From NCBI GenBank assembly GCA_963759235.1, contig CAVWYO010000010.1:298250-362249 (forward strand): DNA of 64,000 nucleotides, given 5' to 3'. Every line of letters starts with the position of its first letter. The first letter of the stretch is position 1. Below the pieces are notes generated by a model, which saw nothing but the letters and a program-made list of their open reading frames with translations, did not search any database and had not been told where the DNA came from. This DNA comes from Bauldia sp963759235 (GTDB taxonomy: Bacteria > Pseudomonadota > Alphaproteobacteria > Rhizobiales > Kaistiaceae). Below, one piece after another: positions 56,125-64,000 of this stretch. Made by a program: the position numbers and the translations under genes.

Positions 56125-57732
56125 ATGGATCAGCAGGTGAGCGGCGCGGATATCGGCTTCATCGTGTCGGTCGGCGGGTCGCAGGCCGTCGCTCGGCTCG
56201 TCAACCCGCCCCGCCAAGCGGGGGCGAGCCACCACCGGCTGACGATCGGCCGGTTGGCGGCGGTGCGGACGCAGAGTTCCCTGGTGATCGGCGTCATCGC
56301 CCGCCTCACGGTGTCGCCCACCGGCTCCGACGACAAGGACGGCCCCAGTCTCGCCGCCGAGATCGATCTTCTCGGCGAGATCCGCAACCACGGAACTCCA
56401 AAGGCGTTCTTCCAGCGCGGCGTCACCGATTATCCGACCATCGGCGACCGGATCATCGAGGTCGGCGCCGCGGAACTGACGCTGATCCACAGCATCACCC
56501 ACGGCGAGACGATCGGCGTCGGCACGCTGCAGCTCGACGGCTCGATCCCCGCTTATGTCAATTTCGACGAATTGCTGAGCAAGCACTTCGCCATCCTCGG
56601 CACCACCGGCGTCGGCAAGTCGACCGCCGTCTCGCTCCTCCTGCATGAGATCCTCGAGAAGGGGGCCAATCTCAGGGTCTTCCTCATCGATCCGCACAAC
56701 GAATATGGCGGCTGCTTCGGCGACATGGCCAAGCTGGTCAGCCCGAAGAACCTGCGGCTGCCGTACTGGCTGTTCAGTTTCGAGGAGATCGTCGATGTCT
56801 TCTTCCGGGGCCGGCCCGGGGTGGAGGAAGAGACCGAGATCCTCGCCGAGCTGATCCCGGTCGCCAAGGCGCAATACGCGCTGAACACGCGCGGCGACCG
56901 CATCCTTCTGCGCCGGACGCCGGGCGGCGGGCACACCGCCGACACGCCGATCCCCTATCGCATCTCCGACCTGACCGCGCTGATCAGCGAGCGCATGGGC
57001 AAGCTGGAAAACCGGTCGTCGTGGATCAAATATCACCGGCTCGTCACCCGCATCGAGAGCCTCGGTCACGATTCCCGCTACGCCTTCATGTTCAACAACC
57101 TCTTCGTCGAGGACATCATGGCGGACGTCATCGGCGAATTGTTCCGCCTGCCGCCCAACGGCCAGCCGATCACCGTCATGCAGCTTGCCGGCTTCCCGGC
57201 CGAGGTCGTCGACGCGGTGGTGTCGGTGCTCTGCCGGATGGTGTTCGACTTCGGCACGTGGAGCGACGGCGCGGCGCCGATTTTGGTCGCTTGCGAAGAA
57301 GCGCACCGCTACGTGCCGGCCGATCCGAAGCTCGGCTTCGGCCCGACCCGCAAGGCGTTGTCGCGGATCGCCAAGGAAGGCCGCAAATACGGCGTCTTCC
57401 TCGCCGCCGTCACCCAGCGGCCGGCGGAACTCGATCCGACCATCCTGTCCCAGTGCAGCACGGTCTTCGCCATGCGCATGGCCAACGACCGCGACCAGGC
57501 GATCGTCCGATCGGCAATCCCCGACGCCGGGTCGAGCCTGCTCGACTTCCTGCCGTCGCTCGGCACGGCCGAGGCGATCGTCTTCGGCGAAGGCGTCGCG
57601 CTGCCAACCCGGTTCCGCTTCTCGGAGGTTCCCGCCGAACGGCTGCCGCACAGCCAGTCAGGCGCCAGGGAGCATCTCAAGTCGACCGGCCATGTCGACG
57701 TCGATTTCATCGCGGCGGTGGTCGATCGCTAA
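56125..57732 (+). CDS. HerA-like ATPase (DUF87)
   Basis: A 535-residue hexameric-type ATPase of the HerA/FtsK superfamily. The N-terminal HAS-barrel-like domain (GADIGFIVSVGGSQAVARLV) is followed by Walker A GTTGVGKST (residues 159-167), Walker B region VFLIDPHNEYGG, and ILVACEEAHRYVP and TQRPAELDPTILSQCST sensor motifs. HerA pumps DNA with the nuclease NurA in archaea; bacterial homologues include antiphage partners of SIR2 or other nucleases. No partner nuclease is adjacent here. The protein ends VVDR-TAA exactly at the probable contig joint, so its natural end may be a few residues longer. Confidence 0.9.
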   Translation: MDQQVSGADIGFIVSVGGSQAVARLVNPPRQAGASHHRLTIGRLAAVRTQSSLVIGVIARLTVSPTGSDDKDGPSLAAEIDLLGEIRNHGTPKAFFQRGVTDYPTIGDRIIEVGAAELTLIHSITHGETIGVGTLQLDGSIPAYVNFDELLSKHFAILGTTGVGKSTAVSLLLHEILEKGANLRVFLIDPHNEYGGCFGDMAKLVSPKNLRLPYWLFSFEEIVDVFFRGRPGVEEETEILAELIPVAKAQYALNTRGDRILLRRTPGGGHTADTPIPYRISDLTALISERMGKLENRSSWIKYHRLVTRIESLGHDSRYAFMFNNLFVEDIMADVIGELFRLPPNGQPITVMQLAGFPAEVVDAVVSVLCRMVFDFGTWSDGAAPILVACEEAHRYVPADPKLGFGPTRKALSRIAKEGRKYGVFLAAVTQRPAELDPTILSQCSTVFAMRMANDRDQAIVRSAIPDAGSSLLDFLPSLGTAEAIVFGEGVALPTRFRFSEVPAERLPHSQSGAREHLKSTGHVDVDFIAAVVDR

Positions 57733-57946
57733 GTCCTTTGTGCATAGTGCGTGCAGCGCTTGGGCCCGGGCGTACTGCTGACCGAAATCGGCTGGCGGCA
57801 GGTGGTCAGCCATAGCGTTGAAGGCGAGTACGTAGCCGAACGCGAACGCCGCGCGGTCGCGGAGGGTGGAGGCACCGAGCTGGTCGAGCAGCTTCTATAG
57901 CCTCGGCTTTGGCCTGGGCGGACGGGCGATGGAACGGACTCGTCAT
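57733..57946 (-). pseudogene. small actinobacterial protein, truncated at the joint and frameshifted
   Basis: ATG at 57946 (GGAGGACTGCG before it) begins MTSPFHRPSAQAKAEAIE; after one missing base the frame continues LLDQLGASTLRDRAAFAFGY and FNAMADHLPPADFGQQYARAQ to the point where the sequence turns into the HerA gene. No stop codon is reached before the joint, so its C-terminus is cut off. It overlaps the preceding gene by ATGA. Function unknown. Confidence 0.6.
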
Positions 57947-58267
57947 CGCAGTCCTCCGCCATTGACGGTTCCGCCCGCGGACGAGGCTCCGCCCCACCGT
58001 TGCCAGGCAGCTTGGCGGGTCACGCGGAGCCGGGCCGGGATGCGGCCCAGGAGTAGCCGAACGTCCGAAGTCCGTCCACGGCGTCCTGCGTCGACCGATC
58101 GAGCTCGACGCCGAGGGCTACCAGTTGAGCGAGCCCCTCAACATCGCCGGTCGCAACGCGCCTGCGTAGGCCCGGAGGACGCGTCGGCAGAATGCGCCGT
58201 ACTCGTCGTTTTCGACCGCGCCCGGGCGCTTCCGCGTCAGGCAAGGCTTGACATCGTTACGGCTCAT
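57943..58267 (-). pseudogene. helix-turn-helix protein of actinomycete integrative elements, two frameshifts
   Basis: Reading through two single-base shifts gives ENDEYGAFCRRVLRAYA, RRVATGDVEGLAQLVALGVE, RTFGYSWA and VTRQAAWQRWG, the familiar short actinobacterial protein with a C-terminal helix-turn-helix. ATG at 58267 overlaps the upstream stop (ATGA), and its own TGA overlaps the next start. Either decay or sequencing errors broke it. Confidence 0.6.
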
Positions 58268-58551
58268 CGCCGACCTCCCCACGTACGGACCTTGGCGATG
58301 GCTTTGGTGGACTGAGAGGACCAGCAGACGGGCCGCGTAATCCGTCCGATCGACACGTGGCGGCAGATCCACCACGGTACGGATCTCGACGCGATCGACG
58401 CCGTGGTAGGTCTGGATCCGGTGGCGATGATGCGGCCGGTCGGCGTGTCGAAGCCGACCGGGTGGGATCGGTGTTCACCGCCAGGACGGGTACCGGTGCA
58501 GACGTGACCCTGGCCGCACCAGTTCGGGTGGTCCCCAATTCGTCTGGTCAT
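58264..58551 (-). pseudogene. DUF6907-like protein, frameshifted
   Basis: Starts MTRRIGDHPNWCGQGHVCTG (ATG at 58551), continues GEHRSHPVGFDTPTGRII, then after shifts VDLPPRVDRTDYAARLLVL and KVRTWGGRR to TGA at 58264. The W-C-x3-H pattern with a basic C-terminus fits DUF6907, a small protein common beside actinomycete FtsK/TraSA genes. Overlaps both neighbours by ATGA. Confidence 0.55.
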
Positions 58552-59745
58552 CGAGGGTCCTCCGCCCATGTCGTCGTGCCGGCCGCCCGGCGTGGCTTGT
58601 GGCGCACGGTCGTCACAGCCAGGTCCGCGATGGTGTTGTCGGCGACCCACGCGGCTTTCATCCGTCGGGGCTGAAGGCCCTCCGACAGGAGCCACCCGAC
58701 GCCACGGGCAGTAATGTCGATGTCGGAGGCGGAGAACCCTTGCCGTGCCCACGAGTCGCCCAGGATAACGACGAGCTGGTCGTCGTCTACCGGCCGTACC
58801 GACGACCGACGTATGGAAGGCGAGTTCGTCGATGACGAGGACCCAGAGTGGGAACCCGCTCGACTGCCACGCTGCGGTCGACCTTTCGGACGACGCCGGG
58901 GAGGGTCCTCAATACGCCCAGTCGCCGGCGTATCTCGGCCCGTACCAGCTCGAGTACGTCGAGGGCCTCGACAGGGTCGTCCGCCGCATAGGCGATGGCG
59001 CGATCCCGCCACGGGCTGAGCTGAACCTCGTTCGGATCGATGAGGAGCAGATGCGCGTCGGGAGACATCGCAGCGTGAGCGGCGATCACGTCGAACAGGG
59101 ACGACTTCCCGACCCCGGCTCCGCCGCCAACGAGGAGCGAACGCTCAACGAACGAGACCGCACCGGCTCGCCGGTCTCGGCCGTGCCGCGACGACAGGGT
59201 GGGGAGAAAGAGGAGGGGGCAGCGCAGCTCGTCGGTCTCGCCGTCGAGCTGGTTCCTGATGACCGCGGTATTGGCTCAGGAGCCTGCGGCGTCACGAATC
59301 GGGCGCGGTATGCCAGCGCCCGTCCTCGTCGGCCCGGTGGTTGTGGTCCAAACGTCGGCGCTAACACGGCCCGGTCTCTGCCTTGCCCGACGTTTGTCTG
59401 CCAGCAGGGGATCCGGCCTCGGTTCTGGATTGGCCGCCGGCCAGCGGCCCGGCTCGCTCGTTCCGCCGGAACCGGAGTCCGACCTGGCAACCCGCGACGA
59501 CCCGCCAGACAGAGCCGGCCTTCTCGACCCAGGGCTGACCCGACCACGTCAACGAGGCGAGCAGCTCCCCGCCCGCTCTGGCGCACGCGCTCCCGCGACC
59601 GACGCGTCGTAGACGATGAGGACCAGGACGACGAGCTTGCGAAGCAGGCGACAGGAAGGGAGCAGGCAGCCGTGCTGGGCAGATGGCGCCGTCCCAACCG
59701 GCCGCTCCGCCTGACGGCTCCGCGGCTGGCCTTGACAACGACCAA
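58548..59745 (-). pseudogene. FtsK/SpoIIIE-type DNA translocase of an actinomycete integrative element, degenerate
   Basis: The N-terminus (KASRGAVRRSGRLGRRH) is followed, out of frame, by a hydrophobic segment (KLVVLVLIVYDASVAG). Walker A is ERSLLVGGGAGVGKSSLFDV in one frame, continuing AHLLLIDPNEVQLSPW; Walker B is LVIDELAFHTSVVG; the end is VVILGDSWARQGFSASDIDI and GVGWLLSEGLQPRRMKAAW. Several frame changes are needed and the 60 or so residues between Walker B and the final block are missing, so it cannot encode a working translocase. Intact relatives move the element DNA between mycelia as double strands. Confidence 0.7.
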
Positions 59746-60457
59746 CCCCAGGGCCCGAGCATCGGGCCGTGCCGGTCAGCGTCCGTACGCCACCTACCTG
59801 GGGGCGTGCATCCCCCGGCGCCCAATGGTCTTCCTGCCCAGCAACCGCGTCAAGGCACGCTTCGCTCTACGACCTTGACCCGGCCGCCGGTCAGGAAGGG
59901 GAAGCGCCGATCGAGGATGCCCGCACCCTGGAGCCCACACCTTCGCGCGGCCGTCAGGTCCGTCGTTGGTTACGAAACTCCGCTTCGCGGAGGGGTCCGC
60001 ACCTCCTCGCCCCAGACGCCTCGACCTTGGAGTGCAGTTCCGGGGCGATGAGCACATGGCGCAGCTGCAAGTCACGTACGGCCACACGTTGGACCGTTGC
60101 TCACACGACGGCACCGCCGGGCCGCTCGGACCGACCTCACCACCTCAGCCGACCGCCGCTTCGCCTACGACCCACGCAACGACGACCCAGCTGACTACTA
60201 CCGGGCCAATGCGAATCCGTACGGATCACACCCATCCGAACCTTCGACGGAGATTGTCTGTCGTGACCCCATATACGAATGCATGACAGCTTAAGTATCC
60301 ACGCCTCGATCGGAGCTGTAACATCCTCGCTGCGTCCACGCCATGAAGGACCGCCTGACGCGGACGCGGCTGCCCGACGTCGGCGCATACCCCGCGCCGG
60401 TGCGTCGCGGTCGGGCGCCCCTTACCCCCAAGCGGGCCGTACGGACAAAGGAGTCTC
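59746..60457. other. 712-bp region without a recognisable gene
   Basis: High-GC actinobacterial sequence upstream of the FtsK remnant and of the secreted-protein gene. Only short uncharacterised open frames exist. AAAGGAG at about 60,448 belongs to the next gene. A possible excisionase or integrase was looked for and not found. Confidence 0.4.
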
Positions 60458-61764
60458 ATGAGGAAAAAGATCCTGGTCGCCGTCGCCATAGGAGCGGTGG
60501 CCGTGGCTGTCGGCTTCATCGCCAATTCGGCGTCCGCGGGGAGCTCGACGAGTGTGACCGACCCAACGATCGTCGACGACTCGTCGGTGCACCCGTCCAC
60601 CACAACCGTCGGTGGCGCGGACGTGCTGCCGACGACCCGTACCGTGGCGCACTTCTTCGGCAGCTCGGTGAACCCGAACGACGGCGTCACGTACGGCTTC
60701 AACATGGTCGGCGCCGACCCGAACAACTGCAGCGGCTCCGCCTGTTCGACAACCATCCCGACCGACATCGTGCCGCTCACCATCAATGTCGGTGGCCGTA
60801 CCTTCGCCGGGTCGACGTGGTGGCCCCGATCCTCGCCTCGCCGCTATTCGCCCCGAACGACTACACCAGCACGTCGCGCTCGACCGCCAACCCTACCGGG
60901 TTCACCTCCGGCGGTCCGCTCTCCAGCGGAAACACGAACGTCCAGCTTGAGGACGCGACGATGAGGTCGCAGTTCAACCAGACCGGTAGCAGCCCCTACC
61001 ACGTCATCCTGGGCAATGTGGTGGTGCACGACCCGATCACGATCAACGTGCCGGCCAACCATGGGACGCTGATTCAGACCGGCCGTGGGGTCGTCGCCGG
61101 CAACGTCAACATCACCTGGTTCGCGTCCCAGTTGAACAACATCATCACCAACACCTCATACATCGACCCGACCCATCTGCCGATCTTCGTCACCGACAAC
61201 GTGATGCTCTACATCGGCCCGAACCCGCTCAACTGCTGCGTCATCGGCTTCCATGGCGCCTCGAAGGTGCCGGGCAACGGCGGTGGCTCCATCAACAGCA
61301 ACGGAAACGCCAAGGTACAGACCTACGCTTGGGGCTCGTACGTGACGCCCGGCTTCTTCAACCCGAACGCCGACTGGGCGCTGCAGGACATCCACGCTCT
61401 TAGCCACGAGATCGCGGAGTGGGGGGACGACCCGTTCATCAACAACACCGTCCAGCCGTGGCTGACGCCGACTGCGCCGCAGTACGGCTGCACCGGCATC
61501 CTCGAGACCGGCGACCCGGTCGTGGGCATCGGATTCTCCATGGGCACCAACAGCTTCAGGCAGGGTCCGACCCCGATCGGAACGCAGGTCGCTGACGGCA
61601 CCTACCACCCCGAGGATGAGGTGTTCCTACCGTGGTTCATGCGGACCGCGCCGAACATCATTTCCCAGCCCACGCAGAGCCCATCGACCAACGTCGGCCG
61701 CTACACGCTGATGGGCGACCTGAACCCGTACCCGGGCTTCCGTCAGCCCGCCACGGGGTGCTAA
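60458..61764 (+). pseudogene. secreted actinobacterial protein with HEIAEW motif, one frameshift
   Basis: ATG at 60458 (CAAAGGAGTCTC before it) begins a signal peptide (RKKILVAVAIGAVAVAVGFI, cleavage near SASA). The first 120 residues read to NVGGRTFAGS; at about 60,818 a one-base shift moves to the frame VVAPILASPLFAPNDYTSTS and on to a TAA at 61764. The intact protein would have about 435 residues. The motif LSHEIAEWGDDPF resembles metal-binding HExxxW sites in secreted hydrolases, but no third ligand can be assigned and I give no activity. Confidence 0.65.
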
Positions 61765-62337
61765 CAGACCAAGCTGAACCCCTCCCAGGCCGGCGGTCGT
61801 CCACTAGGGCGGCCGCCGGCCACTTTCGGCGAGCTCACGAAGTCGCCGCCCTAACACAGCCAATCCTGGCGACCATCGACCCGAAGCGCTTGTGCCGTCT
61901 TCCGGGGCGCAGCTAGGCTCCGAGCACCGCTCTACCGCCTCCCAAGGTCCGGCAGAGCGGTCTTCCCGTTGTCGCCAGCTACCGCGCGCCGCAACGTGTC
62001 CAATCAGTCCCGCTGGGACGCGAACAGCAAGCACAACCATGGCCGCAATGGCGAACGCCCACCGTCGCACCGCCCCGCGGGAATAACTAGTCTGCGACCA
62101 CGCCCTGCCGGTTACTCCCATGCCCGGCAGAGCGATCTAAGTGCTGGAAAGTTCCGCTCCATGTGCCGCCGCGCCCTGCCGAGGCGGTTGCTTCCACACC
62201 AGGCCGTGACAGCAGCGATCATGACAAGCGCCCGGCGACATAGGAGCAGGTCAAAGCCTTGCCGTTCCACACCGAACACCCGCCCTCCGGAGGCGGTGTT
62301 CCGCCCGCCGCTCCGGCCGTAACAGGGTGTTCGCTTG
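61765..62337. other. 573-bp region without a recognisable gene
   Basis: Only short shadow frames. Near 62,272-62,300 an imperfect hairpin AACACCCGCCCTCC/GGAGGCGGTGTT with two bulged C could terminate the following minus-strand gene. Nothing else found. Confidence 0.4.
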
Positions 62338-62598
62338 TCATTCAGTGGTCAGTTCCATGAGCTGGTCGGTCGCGGCGGCGTTGCCGTTGCCCGAGAGGCG
62401 TCGCAGCTCGCCTAGGTCACCGCACTCGGTGGCGAGTTCGATGAGCTGGTCGGTCGCGGTGGCGTTGCCGTTGCCCGAGAGGCGTCGCAGCTCGCCTAGG
62501 TCACCGCACTCGGTGGCGAGTTCGATCAGCTCGTCCGCGGCGTCGTTGTCACCGTGCTCGGCGCGTTCCCGCAGGACGGATAGATCAGAGTCATTCAT
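62338..62598 (-). CDS. small repeat protein
   Basis: An 86-residue protein starting MNDSDLSVLRERAEHGDNDA (ATG at 62598 after GGGGAGG). It is built from a 28-residue unit, DQLIELATECGDLGELRRLS plus GNGNATAT, present two full times plus a diverged first copy. The helical Leu/Ala pattern is like Sel1/TPR or ankyrin-type repeats. Function unknown. Confidence 0.6.
   Translation of the reverse strand: MNDSDLSVLRERAEHGDNDAADELIELATECGDLGELRRLSGNGNATATDQLIELATECGDLGELRRLSGNGNAAATDQLMELTTE
62356..62525. repeat. 84-bp direct tandem repeat inside the small repeat gene
   Basis: Two adjacent 84-bp copies differ at only a few bases (ATGAGCTGGTCGGTCGCGG in both, then GTTGCCCGAGAGGCGTCGCA). A third, diverged partial copy follows at about 62,524. 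In-frame, so copy-number change would lengthen or shorten the protein by 28 residues. Confidence 0.85.
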
Positions 62599-62741
62599 GA
62601 TGAGCAACCTCCCCGAATGGTTTAACCCCAATGCCGCTAACTATTGGGTTTAACCCGGCCCGACAACGCGGAAAATCGGGTCCGCGCCTGAGCGTCGTTC
62701 CGCCGCCGTCCGACCACGTGGGAGCTCCCCAATGCTCCCCG

Positions 62742-63116
62742 CTAGCACCGCACTCCGTACAGCCAAGCCGGCCGACGCCGGCCCGATCTGGCCGACCCCC
62801 TGACCGAGGCCCCGATGACTCTGCCGAGGTGGTGACGCTCGACCCCGGCATGTGGACCTCTAGGCTCGTACCAGGACCACGAACGTCCAATGTTGACCCA
62901 CGGGCAGTAGCGAAACTGGACCAGGCCGACGCGAGGCACCGGCAGCATGAAGACCGGCACGAGCGCCGCCCTAAATTCATGGCCGTCGAGGCACCGCGCG
63001 ACCATCGGGAAACCGCCCTGGTTGCCCATCCGCCGGCTGAGCCACAGGACCTGAGCGACCACGACGGCGGCCACCAGCACCGCGCCCAGTAGCCCAAGAA
63101 TCAGGTCACGGGTCAC
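62742..63116 (-). CDS. small membrane protein with zinc-ribbon-like segment
   Basis: About 124 residues. One hydrophobic segment (LILGLLGAVLVAAVVVAQVL) is followed by ARCLDGHEFRAALVPVFMLP and RYCPWVNIGRSW; the spaced cysteines hint at a metal-binding or degenerate zinc-ribbon domain common in actinobacterial membrane proteins. GTG at 63116 or ATG at 63152 could be the start; the ribosome binding site is unclear. The C-terminus is basic and disordered-looking. Confidence 0.5.
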   Translation of the reverse strand: MTRDLILGLLGAVLVAAVVVAQVLWLSRRMGNQGGFPMVARCLDGHEFRAALVPVFMLPVPRVGLVQFRYCPWVNIGRSWSWYEPRGPHAGVERHHLGRVIGASVRGSARSGRRRPAWLYGVRC

Positions 63117-63368
63117 TGCGGCAGAGTAGCGGCAGGGTGCAAGTGTCGGCATAAGCCTTATGGCTCGCCTGGCCGACCTGGCGCCCGTGATTGAAGCGGT
63201 ACGGGAGCGACCGGGTCTTACAGGTCTGCGGAGGCGATGGATCAGCCGGTCCCAGCCCGCCCGTGAGCGGGTGCATGTGGCTGCGATCGAGACCAACTGG
63301 TGTACCCGCTATGTGCCCGTGAGGGGCCGTAGATGGCCGGTTTGGCCGGACCCTGCCGGACCGGACGG

Positions 63369-63410
63369 GAACGGCCCCTGACCGGCGATCTCGCTGGTCA
63401 GGGGCCGTTC
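63369..63410 (-). terminator. hairpin terminator downstream of tRNA-Tyr
   Basis: A perfect 15-bp inverted repeat GAACGGCCCCTGACC (63369-63383) and its complement (63396-63410) with a 12-base loop, 10 bp beyond the tRNA 3' end on the minus strand. No strong T-tract follows, which is common in actinobacteria. Confidence 0.7.
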
Positions 63411-63420
63411 GTGCACCTGG

Positions 63421-63501
63421 TGGCGGGTGAAGGATTCGAACCTTCGTAGCTTTCGCGACGGATTTACAGTCCGCTCCCATTGGCCGCTCGGGCAACCCGC
63501 C
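63421..63501 (-). tRNA. tRNA-Tyr (GTA)
   Basis: On the minus strand an 81-nt tRNA: acceptor GGCGGGT pairing with ACCCGCC plus discriminator A, D-arm GCCCGAGCGGCCAATGGG, anticodon loop CTGTAAA with GTA, a long variable arm (CGCGAAAGCTACG) as in class II tRNAs, and T-arm AAGGTTCGAATCCTT. CCA is not fully encoded. tRNA-Tyr genes are integration sites for actinomycete elements such as SLP1. Confidence 0.95.
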
Positions 63502-63644
63502 AGGGCACGCCGCCGCGTCTGACGCGGCAGCGGAAGCAAGGATAGCGGTCGCCCCGGGCCGGGCGCAAGCGGGTACCGTCAGGATGTCGGACGCGTCGCC
63601 GCGGACCCGGACATCTCATATCGCCAGACATCAGGAGCATGATC

Positions 63645-64000
63645 ATGGCAGCCAACCCGTCGTTCGACATCGTCAGCAAGGTCGACCGGCAGGAGGTCGA
63701 CAACGCCCTCCGCCAGGCCGAGAAGGAGCTCGCGACGCGGTTCGACTTCCGGGGTACGGGCGCCGAGATCTCCTGGTCGGGCGAGGAGGCGATCAGCCTC
63801 CAGGCCGAGACCGAGGAGCGGGTCAAGGCCGCGCTGGACGTGTTCAAGGAGAAGCTCGTCAAGCGCAACATCTCGCTGAAGTCCCTGGACGCGGGCGAGC
63901 CGCGGCCGTCCGGCAAGACCTACAAGATCGACTGCAAGGTCATCCAGGGCATCGACTCGGAGAAGGCCAAGTCGATCAGCAAGAAGATCCGCGACGACGG
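63645..64000 (+). CDS. yajQ: YajQ family nucleotide-binding protein (partial, runs off window)
   Basis: The first 118 residues of a protein usually about 163 long. MAANPSFDIVSKVDRQEVDN and FDFRGTGAEISWSGEEAI, then KLVKRNISLKSLD and IKCKVIQG-like YKIDCKVIQGIDSEKAKSI are family hallmarks; relatives bind cyclic di-GMP or nucleotides. CAGGAGCATGATC before the ATG. The sequence is of actinobacterial type, and tRNA-Tyr next to yajQ is a known actinobacterial arrangement. Confidence 0.95.
   Translation, partial: MAANPSFDIVSKVDRQEVDNALRQAEKELATRFDFRGTGAEISWSGEEAISLQAETEERVKAALDVFKEKLVKRNISLKSLDAGEPRPSGKTYKIDCKVIQGIDSEKAKSISKKIRDD

Noticed and set aside
59966..60294. Small plus-strand frames before the secreted-protein gene
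   Set aside because: Thr/Pro/Arg-rich sequence without ribosome binding site or family pattern.
62356..62525. CRISPR array
   Set aside because: The repeats are 84 bp, directly adjacent without spacers, and lie in frame in a coding sequence.

Overview
Most of this window (about 1 to 57,730) reads as a high-GC alphaproteobacterial chromosome, probably Rhizobiales-like. The signs are a TamA/TamB pair, an LpxD-type lipid A enzyme, a curlin/CsgH cluster of alphaproteobacterial type, RTX (type I secretion) proteins, AAGGAG-type ribosome binding sites and many 4-bp ATGA overlaps. The last 6 kb (about 57,733 to 64,000) reads as actinobacterial: a tRNA-Tyr followed by yajQ, and a decayed FtsK/DUF6907/helix-turn-helix operon of the kind carried by actinomycete integrative elements. 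Genes on both sides of about 57,730 end at that point, so a chimeric contig is the simplest explanation.
Layout. 1-2,665: a partial SDR gene divergent from a kbl-tdh threonine catabolism operon. 2,700-8,924: tamA-tamB on the minus strand. 9,362-10,813: a succinate-semialdehyde-type dehydrogenase. 10,900-12,745: a scrap island with an AT-richer unknown gene, a frameshifted DUF7220-like gene, a C-terminal RTX fragment and the N-terminus of an ABC substrate-binding protein. 12,827-17,333: a KduD-like SDR, allophanate hydrolase and a radical SAM protein. 17,656-19,256: a curlin-CsgH-curlin cluster ending in a terminator. 19,577-24,302: acyl-CoA metabolism and a 2-oxoglutarate oxygenase/formyl-THF ligase-like group, divergent from a MalT-like LAL regulator (24,514-27,201).
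27,414-30,568: an HD-domain hydrolase gene split by an IS256-family element, followed by a Panacea/YwgA-like partner. 30,805-37,159: five tandem paralogues of a beta-helical RTX-like secreted protein, two of them frameshifted, with pairwise duplicated upstream regions. 37,515-42,069: a YCII-like protein, a PhnD-like binding protein, an LpxD homologue and an asparagine synthase-type amidotransferase with a TTG start. 42,312-50,114: a tightly coupled operon of hydantoinase B and A with a complete polyamine-type ABC transporter. 50,138-57,732: a DegT aminotransferase, a PlsC-like acyltransferase, a 978-residue RTX/cadherin-like protein behind a highly structured leader, and a HerA-like ATPase.
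The theme of the proteobacterial part is the cell surface: outer-membrane assembly, amyloid fibres, RTX matrix proteins and lipid acyltransferases, mixed with nitrogen and amino-acid scavenging (threonine, allophanate, hydantoin-type substrates). No type I secretion genes and no csgG/E/F are present in the window. The frequent single-base frameshifts, mainly in the RTX array and the actinobacterial part, may be real decay or uncorrected sequencing errors; the sequence alone cannot decide.
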